From JAJFUE01 sp039683515 (GTDB taxonomy: Bacteria > Sumerlaeota > Sumerlaeia > MVZB01), in the NCBI GenBank assembly GCA_039683515.1, contig JBDKRG010000030.1, positions 1-64,000 of the forward strand: 64,000 nucleotides of DNA, in the 5' to 3' direction. The translations under genes were made by a program, and so were the position numbers. The notes under the pieces are model-generated. The model saw nothing but the letters and a program-made list of their open reading frames with translations. It searched no databases and was not told the DNA's origin. Of this stretch, positions 1 through 9,400 are shown piece by piece (position 1 is the stretch's first letter; each line of letters opens with the position of its first letter).

Positions 1-172
1 CAAGTGTCATAAGGGCCCGTAAGGGAATACCCAAATCCAAATCTTCCATGTTACGCTTTCTCTCGCCAGGCAAGAACCGCCCGGCCAGGATTTCTGAACT
101 CGAAACTCGAAACTAGAAACTAGAAACATATTAGATTTTGTATTTTTTTAAACTTTCCACACGAGCCCCAGA
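1..172. other. Intergenic, no gene seen
   Basis: No credible reading frame is visible. Around 98-130 there is a short AT-rich run of near-repeats built on the words CTCGAAACT and CTAGAAACT, ending in a T-rich stretch. It resembles the low-complexity repeat families found in other gaps of this window. I see no convincing promoter for the gene that follows. Confidence 0.5.
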
Positions 173-742
173 ATGCCCGACATCCCGCCCATCGACGACC
201 TGGAAGACCTCTCCGCCACCGGCGCGATGCTCGAGGGCGTCCTGCGGCAGTGGGTCCAGGAGATCACGGAGTGTTCGCCCCCCGATATCGTGACTTTCGC
301 CGAGGCGATTGATTTCTTCGCCCGCCTGACGGCGATCCGCAAAACGCTGATCAAACTTTCGCGCCTCTCCAAGCCGCGCCCCAACAATTCATCCCCCGCG
401 CCCGAGTCAAAGCGTTCCCGCGCCACCGATCTCCCTTCATCTCCCGTTGATCTTCCCCAACCCAACATTCCCCAAATCCGTTCTCTCCCCGACGTCCCAC
501 TCGACCGCATCCGCCCCGAACTCGAAGCCATCGCGACCGCCTTCGCCGATGGCGGATTGCCGATTCCGGATTGCAAAATTCCAGAATCCGACCGATCCGC
601 CCATCCGCTCCCATATGCCACGGATGATCCATCAGTCCCATCAGCCGCACAACCCCCAAATCCCCGCGACAATTCCCCAATCCGCAATCCGCAATCCGAA
701 ATCCGCAATCCCCACCCCCCCGTCCCCCGCCGCTTTGGTTAG
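173..742 (+). CDS. Hypothetical protein with repeat-derived C-terminus
   Basis: This is a 189-residue unknown protein. The first 70 residues look like genuine coding sequence: an acidic start, then an amphipathic helical stretch rich in Leu, Ile and Ala ending in Lys/Arg. From about residue 75 it becomes Pro/Ser/Asn-rich. The last 50 residues are the translation of a dispersed DNA repeat of the word AATCCGC (about 672-711), giving an IRNPQSEIRNP pattern. The original protein may have been shorter, with its stop lost when the repeat inserted. The ribosome binding site is weak. It is convergent with the amidohydrolase gene. No family is recognised. Confidence 0.45.
   Translation: MPDIPPIDDLEDLSATGAMLEGVLRQWVQEITECSPPDIVTFAEAIDFFARLTAIRKTLIKLSRLSKPRPNNSSPAPESKRSRATDLPSSPVDLPQPNIPQIRSLPDVPLDRIRPELEAIATAFADGGLPIPDCKIPESDRSAHPLPYATDDPSVPSAAQPPNPRDNSPIRNPQSEIRNPHPPVPRRFG
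672..711. repeat. AATCCGC-type tandem repeat inside a CDS
   Basis: This is a short tandem array of AATCCGC/AATCCGA words, four units long. Inverted relatives (GGATTGC) occur just upstream near 550-580. The same family recurs at 58952-58990 directly before the helicase start codon. Here it is read as protein at the end of the preceding open frame. Confidence 0.75.
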
Positions 743-832
743 CCACCAAAAATTTTGGTCCCTTAGGTCCTTTCCCCCTTTTCGCCCGTGGGCAGCCGCC
801 CCCCGGGCCCCTCGCCATTGGATATGGATCGC

Positions 833-2110
833 TTACGACGGCAGGGCGTTGGAGCAGGTGATGCTGGTCTGGGCGCAGCGGGTCGAGGGGTCGAGCCAGC
901 AGTCGATCATGTTGTCGATCGTCGGCCGGCGCGGCAGCCCCGGGGCTTCCCACACGGCCCAGTTCGCGCGCTGCAGCTCGGCGAGCGTCCCGCGGCCGCC
1001 GTACGGGGGCAGGCTGCCGAGCGCCGCGCCCGTCGCCAGGCCCAAAATCCACAGCGGATCGTTGGGGCGGTAGCGGCGCGCGATCTCGGCCGCCTCCATC
1101 CGGATGTCGAGCTGGCGGTTGCTGGCGAGGCTGTCGGTCCCGAGCGCCATCCGCATCCCGAGCCGCCTGTATTCCTCCAGCGGGTAGGGCGGGTAATCGA
1201 ACCACGCATGGCTGAGCGGGCAGAACACGACGGGGACTTCCGAGCGCGCCAGCAGCTGCGCCTCGCCCGGCTGGGGCAGGTTGCAGTGAACGGCGAGGCA
1301 ATGCGGCTGGAGCGCGTCGGCGCGCCCGGCGCGCTCGATCGGCGAGGCGCCCACGCCGAATTCCTCGGCCGGGTTTTTCCCCGTCAGATCCTCGAAATAA
1401 TCCTTGAGCGGTCCGGCGCCGTCGATCAGCAGCTCGTTTTCCTCGGGCGACTCGGCGAGGTGGATCGCCATCGGGACGCCGCGGCGGTTGGCCCAGTGCG
1501 CACACGCCTCGAGCGCCTCGGGGATGACCGTGTAGGCCGTGTGCGGCGACACGCCGAGCGCAATGGAAGTCTCGGGCGGCGAGATATAGGAGGCCATCTT
1601 GAACTGGGCGAGCCGGGCGCGGCCGTTGGCTTCCCAGTCGGCGCGCGAGGGTGCGATGATTTCCATGAAGCTGATGGAAGCCAGCCCGCTCGTCTCGAGG
1701 AGCGGCCGCGCCACGCCCAGGCTGCTGATGTCCCAGATCGCGGTCGTCCCCGCCGCGATCGCCTGATCGATCGCGGCGACGCACGCTTCCCTCGCCTGCG
1801 CGCCGGTTTCGTCCGTCAGCGCGCGCCGGGCGGCGACGATCGCCCCGACCCAGTCGACGAATCCCCGGCGCGGCATCCGCCCGCCGAGCCACGAATAGTC
1901 CAGGTGCGCGTGGGCGTTGAGCAGCCCCGGCGTCACGAAGCCGTTCGGCCAGCGGCAGTCCTCCGGAACGTCGGCCGGCGGCGTCCGGCTGGGCTCGATC
2001 CGGGCGATCCTTCCCATCGAGCATTCAATCAACACGCCATCCAACAAGCCTTCGGCCGGATCCAGCCCCCATCGGGCCCACAGACGTTGTCGTGGCAAGG
2101 GAGGCATCAT
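833..2110 (-). CDS. Amidohydrolase-family metal-dependent hydrolase (cytosine deaminase-like / chlorohydrolase-like)
   Basis: The protein has 425 residues. Family features are an early beta-sandwich segment, then TPGLLNAHAHLDYS (metal-binding HxH), a later AIHLAESPEE segment (metal-ligand His), a further AVHCN His and an ALGTDSLASN Asp near the C-terminal part of the barrel. This is the order expected for the subgroup that deaminates or dechlorinates heterocycles (TrzA/AtzA/MtaD-like) or formiminoglutamate deiminases. The exact substrate cannot be read. Its ATG overlaps the upstream kinase stop in an ATGA, so the two are translationally coupled. In-frame sequence upstream of this ATG lies inside the kinase gene and is not part of this protein. 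Confidence 0.85.
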   Translation of the reverse strand: MMPPLPRQRLWARWGLDPAEGLLDGVLIECSMGRIARIEPSRTPPADVPEDCRWPNGFVTPGLLNAHAHLDYSWLGGRMPRRGFVDWVGAIVAARRALTDETGAQAREACVAAIDQAIAAGTTAIWDISSLGVARPLLETSGLASISFMEIIAPSRADWEANGRARLAQFKMASYISPPETSIALGVSPHTAYTVIPEALEACAHWANRRGVPMAIHLAESPEENELLIDGAGPLKDYFEDLTGKNPAEEFGVGASPIERAGRADALQPHCLAVHCNLPQPGEAQLLARSEVPVVFCPLSHAWFDYPPYPLEEYRRLGMRMALGTDSLASNRQLDIRMEAAEIARRYRPNDPLWILGLATGAALGSLPPYGGRGTLAELQRANWAVWEAPGLPRRPTIDNMIDCWLDPSTRCAQTSITCSNALPS

Positions 2111-3201
2111 GAACCCTCCATCGGTTCGATGAGCGGCAGCCAGATGGTGAATTGAATCCGATCGCTGGCGGGTGTCTGGACGGTGACCATCCCCTCGTGC
2201 GCGTGCGCGACCGCCTGGACGACGTACAGCCCGATGCCGCTCCCCTCGATCCGGCGGTGGGTGCCGAGCCGCTGGTAGCGCTCGAACAGTCCCTGGAGCT
2301 CGGCGGCGCCGATCGGATCGGTGTCGTTGCTGATTTCGATGCAGAGCGCGTCCTTGCCGATCGGGGCGTCGTCCGCCCCGGCGCGCCGCATGACGAGCCG
2401 GATCGGCGACTCCCCTTTGCCGTATTTGATCGCGTTCTGCAGCAGGTTCCCCACCGCGCGGTAGACCAACACCTCGTCCATGACGAGCTGCCCAGGGATC
2501 GTGTCGAACTGGTGCTCGATCTGGCGGTGGTTGCGCGCCGCCTCGATCCGGGCCGTCTCGATCACGTCCAGGATCATGCGCTGGATGTCGACCTTGCCCG
2601 GCAGGATGCGCAGCGTGCCGGCGTCGATCTGGCAACTGGTCAGGAAGTTGTCGATCAGCGTCAGGATCTTCTGGCCGTTGGCGCGGATCGTCTCGGCGAA
2701 CTCGGGCGCGCGCGCGTGGAACTCGCCCGACTCGGAGTCGTGGATCATCGACGCGAAGCCGATGATGGAGGTCAGCGGGATCTTGATGTCGTGCGTGATC
2801 ATCGCCGCCATGTCTTCGCGCAACTGGTCGAGCTCGATCTTCTGGAACGCCTTGTCGATCGCCATCTTGAACAGGTCGAACTCGAACGGCTTGCGGATGT
2901 AGTCGAAGACGTGGTAGTGGAGCGCCTCGATCGCCGACTCGGTGCTGGCGTAGCCGGTGATGACGATCACGAGCGTGTGCGGGTAATTGTCGTGCAGGTG
3001 CCGGATCAGGTTGAGGCCGTCGACGTCCTGCATGCGCAGATCGGTGACAACGAGCTTGTAGTTTCTGGCGGTCAGGCGCTCGATCGCCTCGCGGCCGCTG
3101 AAGGCGGCGTCGGCGTTATAGGACGAACGATTCAGCAGGGCGCACAGCGACTCCGCCATCCGCCGCTCGTCATCGACAATCAGTACGGACTTCTCCGGCA
3201 C
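2107..3201 (-). CDS. Receiver-first hybrid histidine kinase
   Basis: The protein has 364 residues. Residues 1-120 form a response-regulator receiver domain (acidic pocket D10-D11, phospho-acceptor D54, conserved T/K positions in ITGY and RKPF). A dimerisation/phosphotransfer helix follows with the H-box at H137 (ITHDIKIP), then a HATPase domain with an N-box (NLLQNAIKYG) and a G-box (GSGIGLYVV). There is no membrane segment or sensory domain, so its input is probably phosphotransfer from another kinase. The start is GTG with a strong GGGAGGGG ribosome site. It overlaps the amidohydrolase by 4 nt. A sigma70-like promoter lies upstream at 3259-3287. Confidence 0.92.
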   Translation of the reverse strand: MPEKSVLIVDDERRMAESLCALLNRSSYNADAAFSGREAIERLTARNYKLVVTDLRMQDVDGLNLIRHLHDNYPHTLVIVITGYASTESAIEALHYHVFDYIRKPFEFDLFKMAIDKAFQKIELDQLREDMAAMITHDIKIPLTSIIGFASMIHDSESGEFHARAPEFAETIRANGQKILTLIDNFLTSCQIDAGTLRILPGKVDIQRMILDVIETARIEAARNHRQIEHQFDTIPGQLVMDEVLVYRAVGNLLQNAIKYGKGESPIRLVMRRAGADDAPIGKDALCIEISNDTDPIGAAELQGLFERYQRLGTHRRIEGSGIGLYVVQAVAHAHEGMVTVQTPASDRIQFTIWLPLIEPMEGS

Positions 3202-3258
3202 TGGAAACCCCTCCCGAGTTTTCCATGAGATAACAGCTAAATTCTGAAACCGTTTTTC

Positions 3259-3287
3259 AGGTTATTGTGAACCGGGGGCGATGTCAA
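3259..3287 (-). promoter_or_regulatory. Sigma70-like promoter for the kinase/amidohydrolase pair
   Basis: On the minus strand there is a perfect TTGACA (-35), a 17-nt spacer and TAACCT (-10, partial match). It lies about 60 nt upstream of the GTG start of the receiver-first kinase. Confidence 0.5.
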
Positions 3288-3481
3288 TGGCGTTCTGAAC
3301 GAATTCAACGGACCGGACATTTTCATGCAATATTTACATGTAAGAGCATGAGTTACGAGCCGATAATTCGATTCTCGACCACGGTTCCGGCATGTCGTTT
3401 TGAGCGGAATTCGGGGCGCGCCGCCAACCGCCCCGCCAAGGCAACGGCAAGTCCGCGTTCGCGTCATCCGACTGGTTTGAT

Positions 3482-4138
3482 TTAGAGCGAGCGTTCCATC
3501 AGCTTCTGGCCGGCCTCGTCCATCCCGCCGACCTGGCCGGCGAAAAGGTTGCCGATGCTGAGGGTCCCGTTGGTGGGGTCGTACGAGGTGTAAACCGTCC
3601 CGCGCATTTCAAACGGCGTCGCCGGGTAGGTGCCGCACGCGTTGTCGGTGGCGCCGAGCCACTGGTCCGGTCCGACCGAGACGATCAGCCAGCCGGCCTG
3701 CTCGGGCGAGACCTTGCGGTCGGGGCGGAAGCTGAGCCGGTAGTTGATCAGCCAAGAGGTCTGCGTCGGGTCGTAATAGTCGATCAGGTTGTTGGGCCGG
3801 GGGACCTGCGTGTCGAAGATGTCCATCGGCAGCTGCGACAGGTAGGCGATCGGGGTGGTGATCACCGACAGCTGATGGGCGCGCTGGTTGTATTCGGGGA
3901 CGTGGGGCTTGCGGGTCGAGGTTTCCTGCAGGTTGCGCCGGAACGGATATTCATTGTTGTCAACGTGATAGCTCTCGATGCCCACGATCAGCGTGCGCAT
4001 GTCGGCCTTGGTGCGGCCGACCTTGGAGCGGACCTGTGCCTCGAGGAAGTTGGGGACGGCGATCGAGGCCAGGATCGAAATAATGGCTACGACGATCAGA
4101 AGCTCGATCAGGGTAAACCCGTTTCTGACGCGATTCAT
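3482..4138 (-). CDS. Type II/IV secretion pseudopilin (prepilin with N-methylation motif)
   Basis: The protein has 218 residues from the chosen ATG, which has GGAG just upstream; longer in-frame starts would only add an atypical leader. The N-terminus is a short basic leader followed by GFTLIELLIVVAIIS, the prepilin peptidase site and hydrophobic helix, with the conserved Glu at position +5. Then comes a NFLEAQVRSK helix typical of minor pilins in uncultured PVC/FCB-type bacteria. The C-terminal part is a globular pseudopilin head of no recognised type. No secretion genes lie nearby, so this is a stand-alone pseudopilin. A good promoter lies at 4208-4236. Confidence 0.9.
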   Translation of the reverse strand: MNRVRNGFTLIELLIVVAIISILASIAVPNFLEAQVRSKVGRTKADMRTLIVGIESYHVDNNEYPFRRNLQETSTRKPHVPEYNQRAHQLSVITTPIAYLSQLPMDIFDTQVPRPNNLIDYYDPTQTSWLINYRLSFRPDRKVSPEQAGWLIVSVGPDQWLGATDNACGTYPATPFEMRGTVYTSYDPTNGTLSIGNLFAGQVGGMDEAGQKLMERSL

Positions 4139-4207
4139 CGCATGACTCCATGCCCCAACAATCATCGCCGGCCGCAAACGGGCCGCCGTCCACTCATCAT
4201 GCAAGAA

Positions 4208-4236
4208 AGTCTATGGCGTCACCATCCGAATGTCAA
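4208..4236 (-). promoter_or_regulatory. Sigma70-like promoter for the pseudopilin gene
   Basis: The minus strand reads TTGACA, 17 nt, TAGACT. The -35 is perfect and the -10 matches 4 of 6. It lies about 70 nt upstream of the pilin ATG. Confidence 0.55.
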
Positions 4237-4416
4237 TCACAGCCGCCGCTTATCTCCACTTTGCGCCCGAATGCACAAACTCGCCCGACGCCCGCCCGAA
4301 TCCGGCCCGCCGCCGGATTTTACCTAAAACCGGACTTTACAACGCGCTTTCACTGATTCACACTGCTAGCCGTTGCGTGAATGACCACAACTGATCCAAC
4401 ACGGAAAGGAACCGAC

Positions 4417-5709
4417 ATGAAATCATCCCCCTCGTATCGGTGCGTCCTCGTCACACTGCTTTCGTTCATCATGATGGGGGCCGCCGTTGCGGCTCCGGCC
4501 GCCCCGCCCGCGGCGCCGGTCGACGTCAACGTCGACCGCCCCGACGGAATCTACCAGGCCGGCCAGGAAGCCACCTTCACCGTGACCACCCTGCCGGGCG
4601 TGGCCCCGACCGAGGCGACGGCCGCGTTCTGCGTCGACGGGACGACGACCATCGGCACCGAGGCCTTGCAGCTCAAGGGCGAGCCGGTCCGGATCAAGAA
4701 GACCCTCGACAAGCCGGGCCAGTTGATCTGCACCATCAAGTACAAAACCCAAAACGGCGACGCGATCAGCGAAGCCGGCGCCTATTTCGACCCGTACGCG
4801 ATCAAGCCCGCCACCGAAGTCCCCGCGGATTTCGACGAGTTCTGGGCCAGGCAGAAGGCCTCGCTCGCCGGCGACTACCAGGCCGAAGTCACGCCGGTCG
4901 AATCCGGCCGGCCGAACGTCGACCTCTTCCACGTCAAGATCCCGATGCCCGACGGCCCGCCCGTCCAGGGCTACATGGCCAAGCCGCACGGCGCCGCCCC
5001 GAAAAGCATCGGCGCCGTCGCCTACACCCACGGCGCCGGCGTCCGCTCCTCGAACAAGCCCGGCCCGGCGATGGGCATGATCGCGTTCGACTTCAACGCG
5101 CACGGCATCGACGACGGCCAGACCAAGGATTTCTACACCAAGCTCGACAAGGGCGAACTGAGCGACTACCGCCGGCGCGGCTGGGACAAACCCGAGACGG
5201 TTTATTTCGTCGGCATGTACAAGCGGCTGCTGCGCGCGATCGACTTCCTGACGAAGCAGCCCGAGTGGGACGGCAAGAACCTGATCGTCTTCGGCGGCAG
5301 CCAGGGCGGCGCCCAGGCGATCGCCGCCGGCGCGCTCGACCCGCGCGTCAGCGTCGTCGTGGCCGGCATCCCGGCCCTGTGCGACCTGAACGGCTACAAG
5401 GCGGGGCGCTATTGCGGTTGGCCCCGCTCCGTCGCCCTGGGCGCCGACGGCCAGCCGGTCAACCCGACGGTCGCCGAGACGGCGCGTTACATCGACAGCG
5501 TCAGTCTGGCCAGCCGGGTCAAGTGCGACGCGTTCTTCATGACGGGCCTGATCGACCGCACCTGCATGTCGAACAGCGTCATGCCGGCGTACAACTCGCT
5601 GCAGTCGCAGCGCAAGATGATCATCTTCCAGCCGAAGTTGAAGCACGTTTTCGCCGGCCCCGACCGCCGCGCCGCCGAAAAATTCATCACGACCAACCTG
5701 CGCAAGTAA
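4417..5709 (+). CDS. Secreted acetyl-xylan-esterase-like alpha/beta hydrolase
   Basis: The protein has 430 residues from the ATG preceded by AAAGGAA; a further ATG 36 nt upstream is less likely. It has an N-terminal signal peptide ending near AAVAAP. A beta-sandwich region of about 100 residues follows, then an AXE1/cephalosporin-C-deacetylase-type alpha/beta hydrolase. Visible features are DFDEFW in the characteristic position, the nucleophile elbow GGSQGG (Ser about 295), a later TGLIDRTC segment (Asp) and KLKHVF with the likely catalytic His. Predicted role: deacetylation of plant or algal polysaccharides in the periplasm or outside the cell. A terminator follows 20 nt after the stop. Confidence 0.85.
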   Translation: MKSSPSYRCVLVTLLSFIMMGAAVAAPAAPPAAPVDVNVDRPDGIYQAGQEATFTVTTLPGVAPTEATAAFCVDGTTTIGTEALQLKGEPVRIKKTLDKPGQLICTIKYKTQNGDAISEAGAYFDPYAIKPATEVPADFDEFWARQKASLAGDYQAEVTPVESGRPNVDLFHVKIPMPDGPPVQGYMAKPHGAAPKSIGAVAYTHGAGVRSSNKPGPAMGMIAFDFNAHGIDDGQTKDFYTKLDKGELSDYRRRGWDKPETVYFVGMYKRLLRAIDFLTKQPEWDGKNLIVFGGSQGGAQAIAAGALDPRVSVVVAGIPALCDLNGYKAGRYCGWPRSVALGADGQPVNPTVAETARYIDSVSLASRVKCDAFFMTGLIDRTCMSNSVMPAYNSLQSQRKMIIFQPKLKHVFAGPDRRAAEKFITTNLRK

Positions 5710-5728
5710 CGATTGAAAACTCACGGCC

Positions 5729-5758
5729 AAGGCCCCGGAGCCATCCGGGGCCTTTTTT
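5729..5758 (+). terminator. Rho-independent terminator after the esterase
   Basis: A GC-rich hairpin, AAGGCCCCGG paired with CCGGGGCCTT around a six-base loop, is followed by a T-run. It starts 19 nt after the esterase stop codon. Confidence 0.9.
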
Positions 5759-5759
5759 C

Positions 5760-6413
5760 GTATCGCGCCGGGAAAAACCCGACAACAAAATAGAAAAAAT
5801 GCGGGTCACGAAATACACGAAACAACAACACGAAAGAACACGAAAAACCGATTCTTGTCGCAGAGAGGCGGAGTCTGGCAGAGATGCGGAGAAATTCTTG
5901 AAGACAGGAACGAACAGAAGGTAACAGAGGAAACGGAGAATTATAGCAGCCGACGAACGCACGCTCATGGAACGCGAATAACACGGATCAATTTCGAATC
6001 GCCAAGATCGCCAAGACCTGAAATCTTTCATTCTTCTGTTTTTTGCGCATTTCGCTCGTTTGCGATTTTGCGTGAACGTCTTAGGGGCCGCCGACAGGGG
6101 AACAGCGGTCCGCCATCACCCACATTCACCCCTTCCGTCGCCCCTGTCGGGGCTCGGAACGGACCCGCACGGACGAACACGGACTGACACGGACCTGCAC
6201 GGACGGGTGATGGGCTCGGGGGTGAACGCATGGCCGCTTTGGTTGCGGCTCCGCCTCGGAACGCGACCCGACCGGTGAGTCAGCGTTTTGTTCACCGGTA
6301 AACCAAACGCGCGGCCGGCGGCGGGGGTCTGATTTACGAGTGCGGCCGACTGGCACGCGCCCGGTGGTTTTGTTATCATTTAATCAGATTCTGACTCGGC
6401 AAAGGCGCAAACG
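5760..6413. repeat. Gene-free mosaic of short dispersed repeats
   Basis: This 650-bp gap has no credible gene. It is a patchwork: words of the type CACGAAATACACGAA at 5806-5850 (a relative lies at 61290-61371); a GCAGAGAGGCGGAG-type segment at about 5859-5900; a GATCGCCAAG-type repeat near 6000; a hairpin TCGCCCCTGTCGGGGCTCGG at 6138-6157 (relatives at 10491 and 10562); and an imperfect tandem array of CACGGAC words at 6158-6207. I identify no promoter with confidence for the gene at 6414. Confidence 0.7.
6158..6207. repeat. Tandem CACGGAC-word array
   Basis: Five CGGAC cores occur spaced 9-12 nt apart (ACGGACC, ACGGACG, ACGGACT and so on), directly after a GC-rich hairpin repeat. The spacing is irregular, so it is more like a degenerate satellite than a set of operators. 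Confidence 0.65.
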
Positions 6414-9400
6414 ATGGGCAAAGCTGATCACCCCATGAATGACGAGCCCGTGGCCGGCGGCTCCACCTTCGAGGCGTTGCGGCGGATTCGGCGGCGCCGG
6501 CGGTGGAAGATGTTCCTCAAGCTCGCCGCGCTGGCGGTCGTCCTGCTGGCCGTCGCCGCGTTCGCGGCGCAGACCTCGTTCGCGCTCAAGCGGCTGTGGC
6601 TGCCGGTCGTGAGCCGCCAGCTCGGCACGCGCGTCGCCGCCGAAAACGGCACGATCAGCTACCGCGGCAACCTCTACCTGAACCGCTTCGTCATCGTGGG
6701 CACCGACGGCGAACCGGCCCTGTCGGCCGACGAGGTCTGGTTCGAGGTGGCGCCGCTGTCGATCCTGACCGGCCGGCCGCACATCCGCCGCGCCGAGGCG
6801 GCGAACCCGGTCATCCGCGTGCTGATCGACGGCGCGGGGCGCACGAACTGGGATTTGCCCGGCCTCGCCACGAAGCCCGAACCCAAACCGCGAAAACGGG
6901 AAACGCCCGCCATCCCCTCGATCGCGATCGACCGGCTCGTTCTGGAGCAGGTGAATTTCGACCTGCAGCAGTCGGACCAGTTGCGCGTCAAGATGACCGC
7001 GCCCAGCATTGAGATCCGCAACTTCGCGCCGGGGGCGCGCGGCGATTTCGCGTTTTCGATCGAGGGCTCGGCCGAACGGCCCAACGAGAAAATCGCCCAC
7101 CGCGGCCGGATCACCGCCGACGGCAAGCTGAACCTGTCCGCCGACGGCAGGCAGATCGACTGGCAATCGAAGTTCAAGGCCTCGCTGACCGGGACGGCCC
7201 CGGCCCTCGAGGGCGAGCAGAAAGTGGATGTCACGGCGGCCTCCAGCGGCAGCTACAACACGGCCGGCCTGCTGACGCATCGCCTGGCCATGGAGGCCAG
7301 TTCGCCGTCGGGGGCGTCCGGCTCGATCAAGCTCGACGACTCGTGGGACATGATCAAGGACATCCGCAACGCGAAGCTGACGATCGACAACGTCGGCCGC
7401 GAGGCGCTCAACCCGGCCCTCGCGCTCGTGGCGCCGCTCCAGATGCAGCGCGGCGTGGTGAACGGCACCGGCGTGATCGAGACCCACGGCGAGGTGATCG
7501 GCTTCGGCGGCGACATCCAAGCCGAGGGACTCACCTTCGAGCTCGCCGACCAGAAACAGCCGACCGACGCCATGAGCCTGCGGCTGCGCCACGCGGGCGA
7601 TTTCAACGCCAAAACCGATCTATTCACGCTGCGCCAGGCCGAGGCTACGCTCACGCAGGCCGATCGCAGGCTGGTGCAGGCGGCGCTCGACAAGCCGCTG
7701 ACGTTCGCGATCGGGCAGAACGGCAACCGGTCGACGACGGAAACCGAGGCGGTGTTGCGGGTGAAAATCGACAACCTCACGGCGCGCAACTTGAGGCCAT
7801 GGCTGATGCTGGCGCGCGTCGATGCGGGCAACCAGCCGACGGCCGGCGCCCTGAACGGGGAATTCACGGTCGGCGTGACGAGCCTGGGCGCCCGGTTGAA
7901 GGCTCAGGGTGAGTTGCGCGCCAACGAGTTGCGCCACCCGGCCCTCGGCCCCAACCCGCTCGATCTCAGGAACCAGTTCGAGATCGCGTTGACCGACTTC
8001 AACGATCTCGATTTCCGCCGCATCACGCTCGACCTGACCAGCGGGCCAAGCCCGATCGCGAAGGCCTCGCTGAGCGGCCGCGTGCGCGTGGGCCAGCAGG
8101 CGGGCGAATTTGCGCTGGACCTCGCCTCGCCCCAGGCGCTCACCGCGGCCTCGACGCTGGGGCTCATTGCCAAGCCCGGCGAAGGGATCCGCGACGGCCG
8201 GTTGAATCTTCAGCAACAGATCAAGTTCGACATGACCCAGGGCAAAAGCTTCAGCACCGGCGAACTGGACATCGCGGGCATGGAGGTGGTCGGCAAGACC
8301 GGATCGGTGCCGCTCGGCGTCAAGGGCGACAACCGCTTCGCGTTCGACAGCAAGCGCGGCCGGTTCGATGTCGAAAACATGCGGCTCAACCTCAGCCACC
8401 CGGGCCAGGCCCAGCCCGGCCTCGTCGAGGTCACCGGCCGCTGGGATCAGCCGCCCGCCGCCAAGGCCGGCTCGGGCCAGTTCAAGATCACCGCGAGCCG
8501 GCTGAACCTCGAGCCGTGGCTGCGCGTCACCGGCGCCGTCAGCGGGCCGAACGTCCCGGCGATCCCGTTCGAAACGGACGAACAGATCACGATCGACCCG
8601 GCCGGCAAAATACGCATCCAGGGCGACGTCAGCTTCGGCGTCGATCCCGGCCCGACGACCGCCATCACGGCGCGCCAGCTCACGGTTCAAATCAAGCACA
8701 CCATGATCCAGGCCGGCGCCCGGCTTCAGGAGGCGCAGCTGGAGCTGACCTCGCGGGCCGGCACGACGCGGCTCGACCACGTCCTTCTGAGCGCGTCGGG
8801 CGAACTCGGCCCGGAACCCAACATCCTGTGCTCGGCGCGCGCCGAATCGCTCGACCTGAATCCCTACCTCGCGTGGATGGACCGGCTGAGCGCGCCGGAG
8901 ACGGGCGCTCCCGCCGCCGCGGCCGCCGCGAAAAAGCCGAATCCCATGAAGGGGGTTTTCGACGCCCGGCTCGACGTGGCCGATCTCACGTGGAAGGAAG
9001 GCAGGCTGAAAAATGCCAAGGGCGATTACCGCTATGAGAGGGGGGCGATGACGATCGACGTCGCCGAGGGCCTGCTCAATGACGGCCACATCAAGGCCCA
9101 TGCCGAGATCGACCTGACGCGCATCGAGCCGCGCTACGCGTGGAACGTGAACATCGCGAACGCCGACGCCAGCCGGGTGATCGGGCTGTTCGATCCCGAG
9201 CGCGCGAAACGCGTGAGCGGCAAGTTGACGGCCGACTCGCAGTGCACCGGCCAGGGCTCGGGCGAGACGTTCAAAAACACCTTCCAGGGCAAGAACGACT
9301 TCAAGCTGACCAACGGCGAGTTGCACGGCGTCTGGCTGCTCGACATCCTCGCCAAGCAGACGCTCGTCCCGTCGTTCTCCAACATGAAATTCTTCGATTT

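Noticed and set aside
351..2024. Long open frame on the minus strand overlapping the amidohydrolase
   Set aside because: It is the same strand in another frame, Arg/Ala/Pro-rich and without family motifs; a shadow of a high-GC gene.
6158..6207. CACGGAC words as an iteron array or replication origin
   Set aside because: Spacing is irregular, and no dnaA, DnaA-box cluster or rep gene is nearby.
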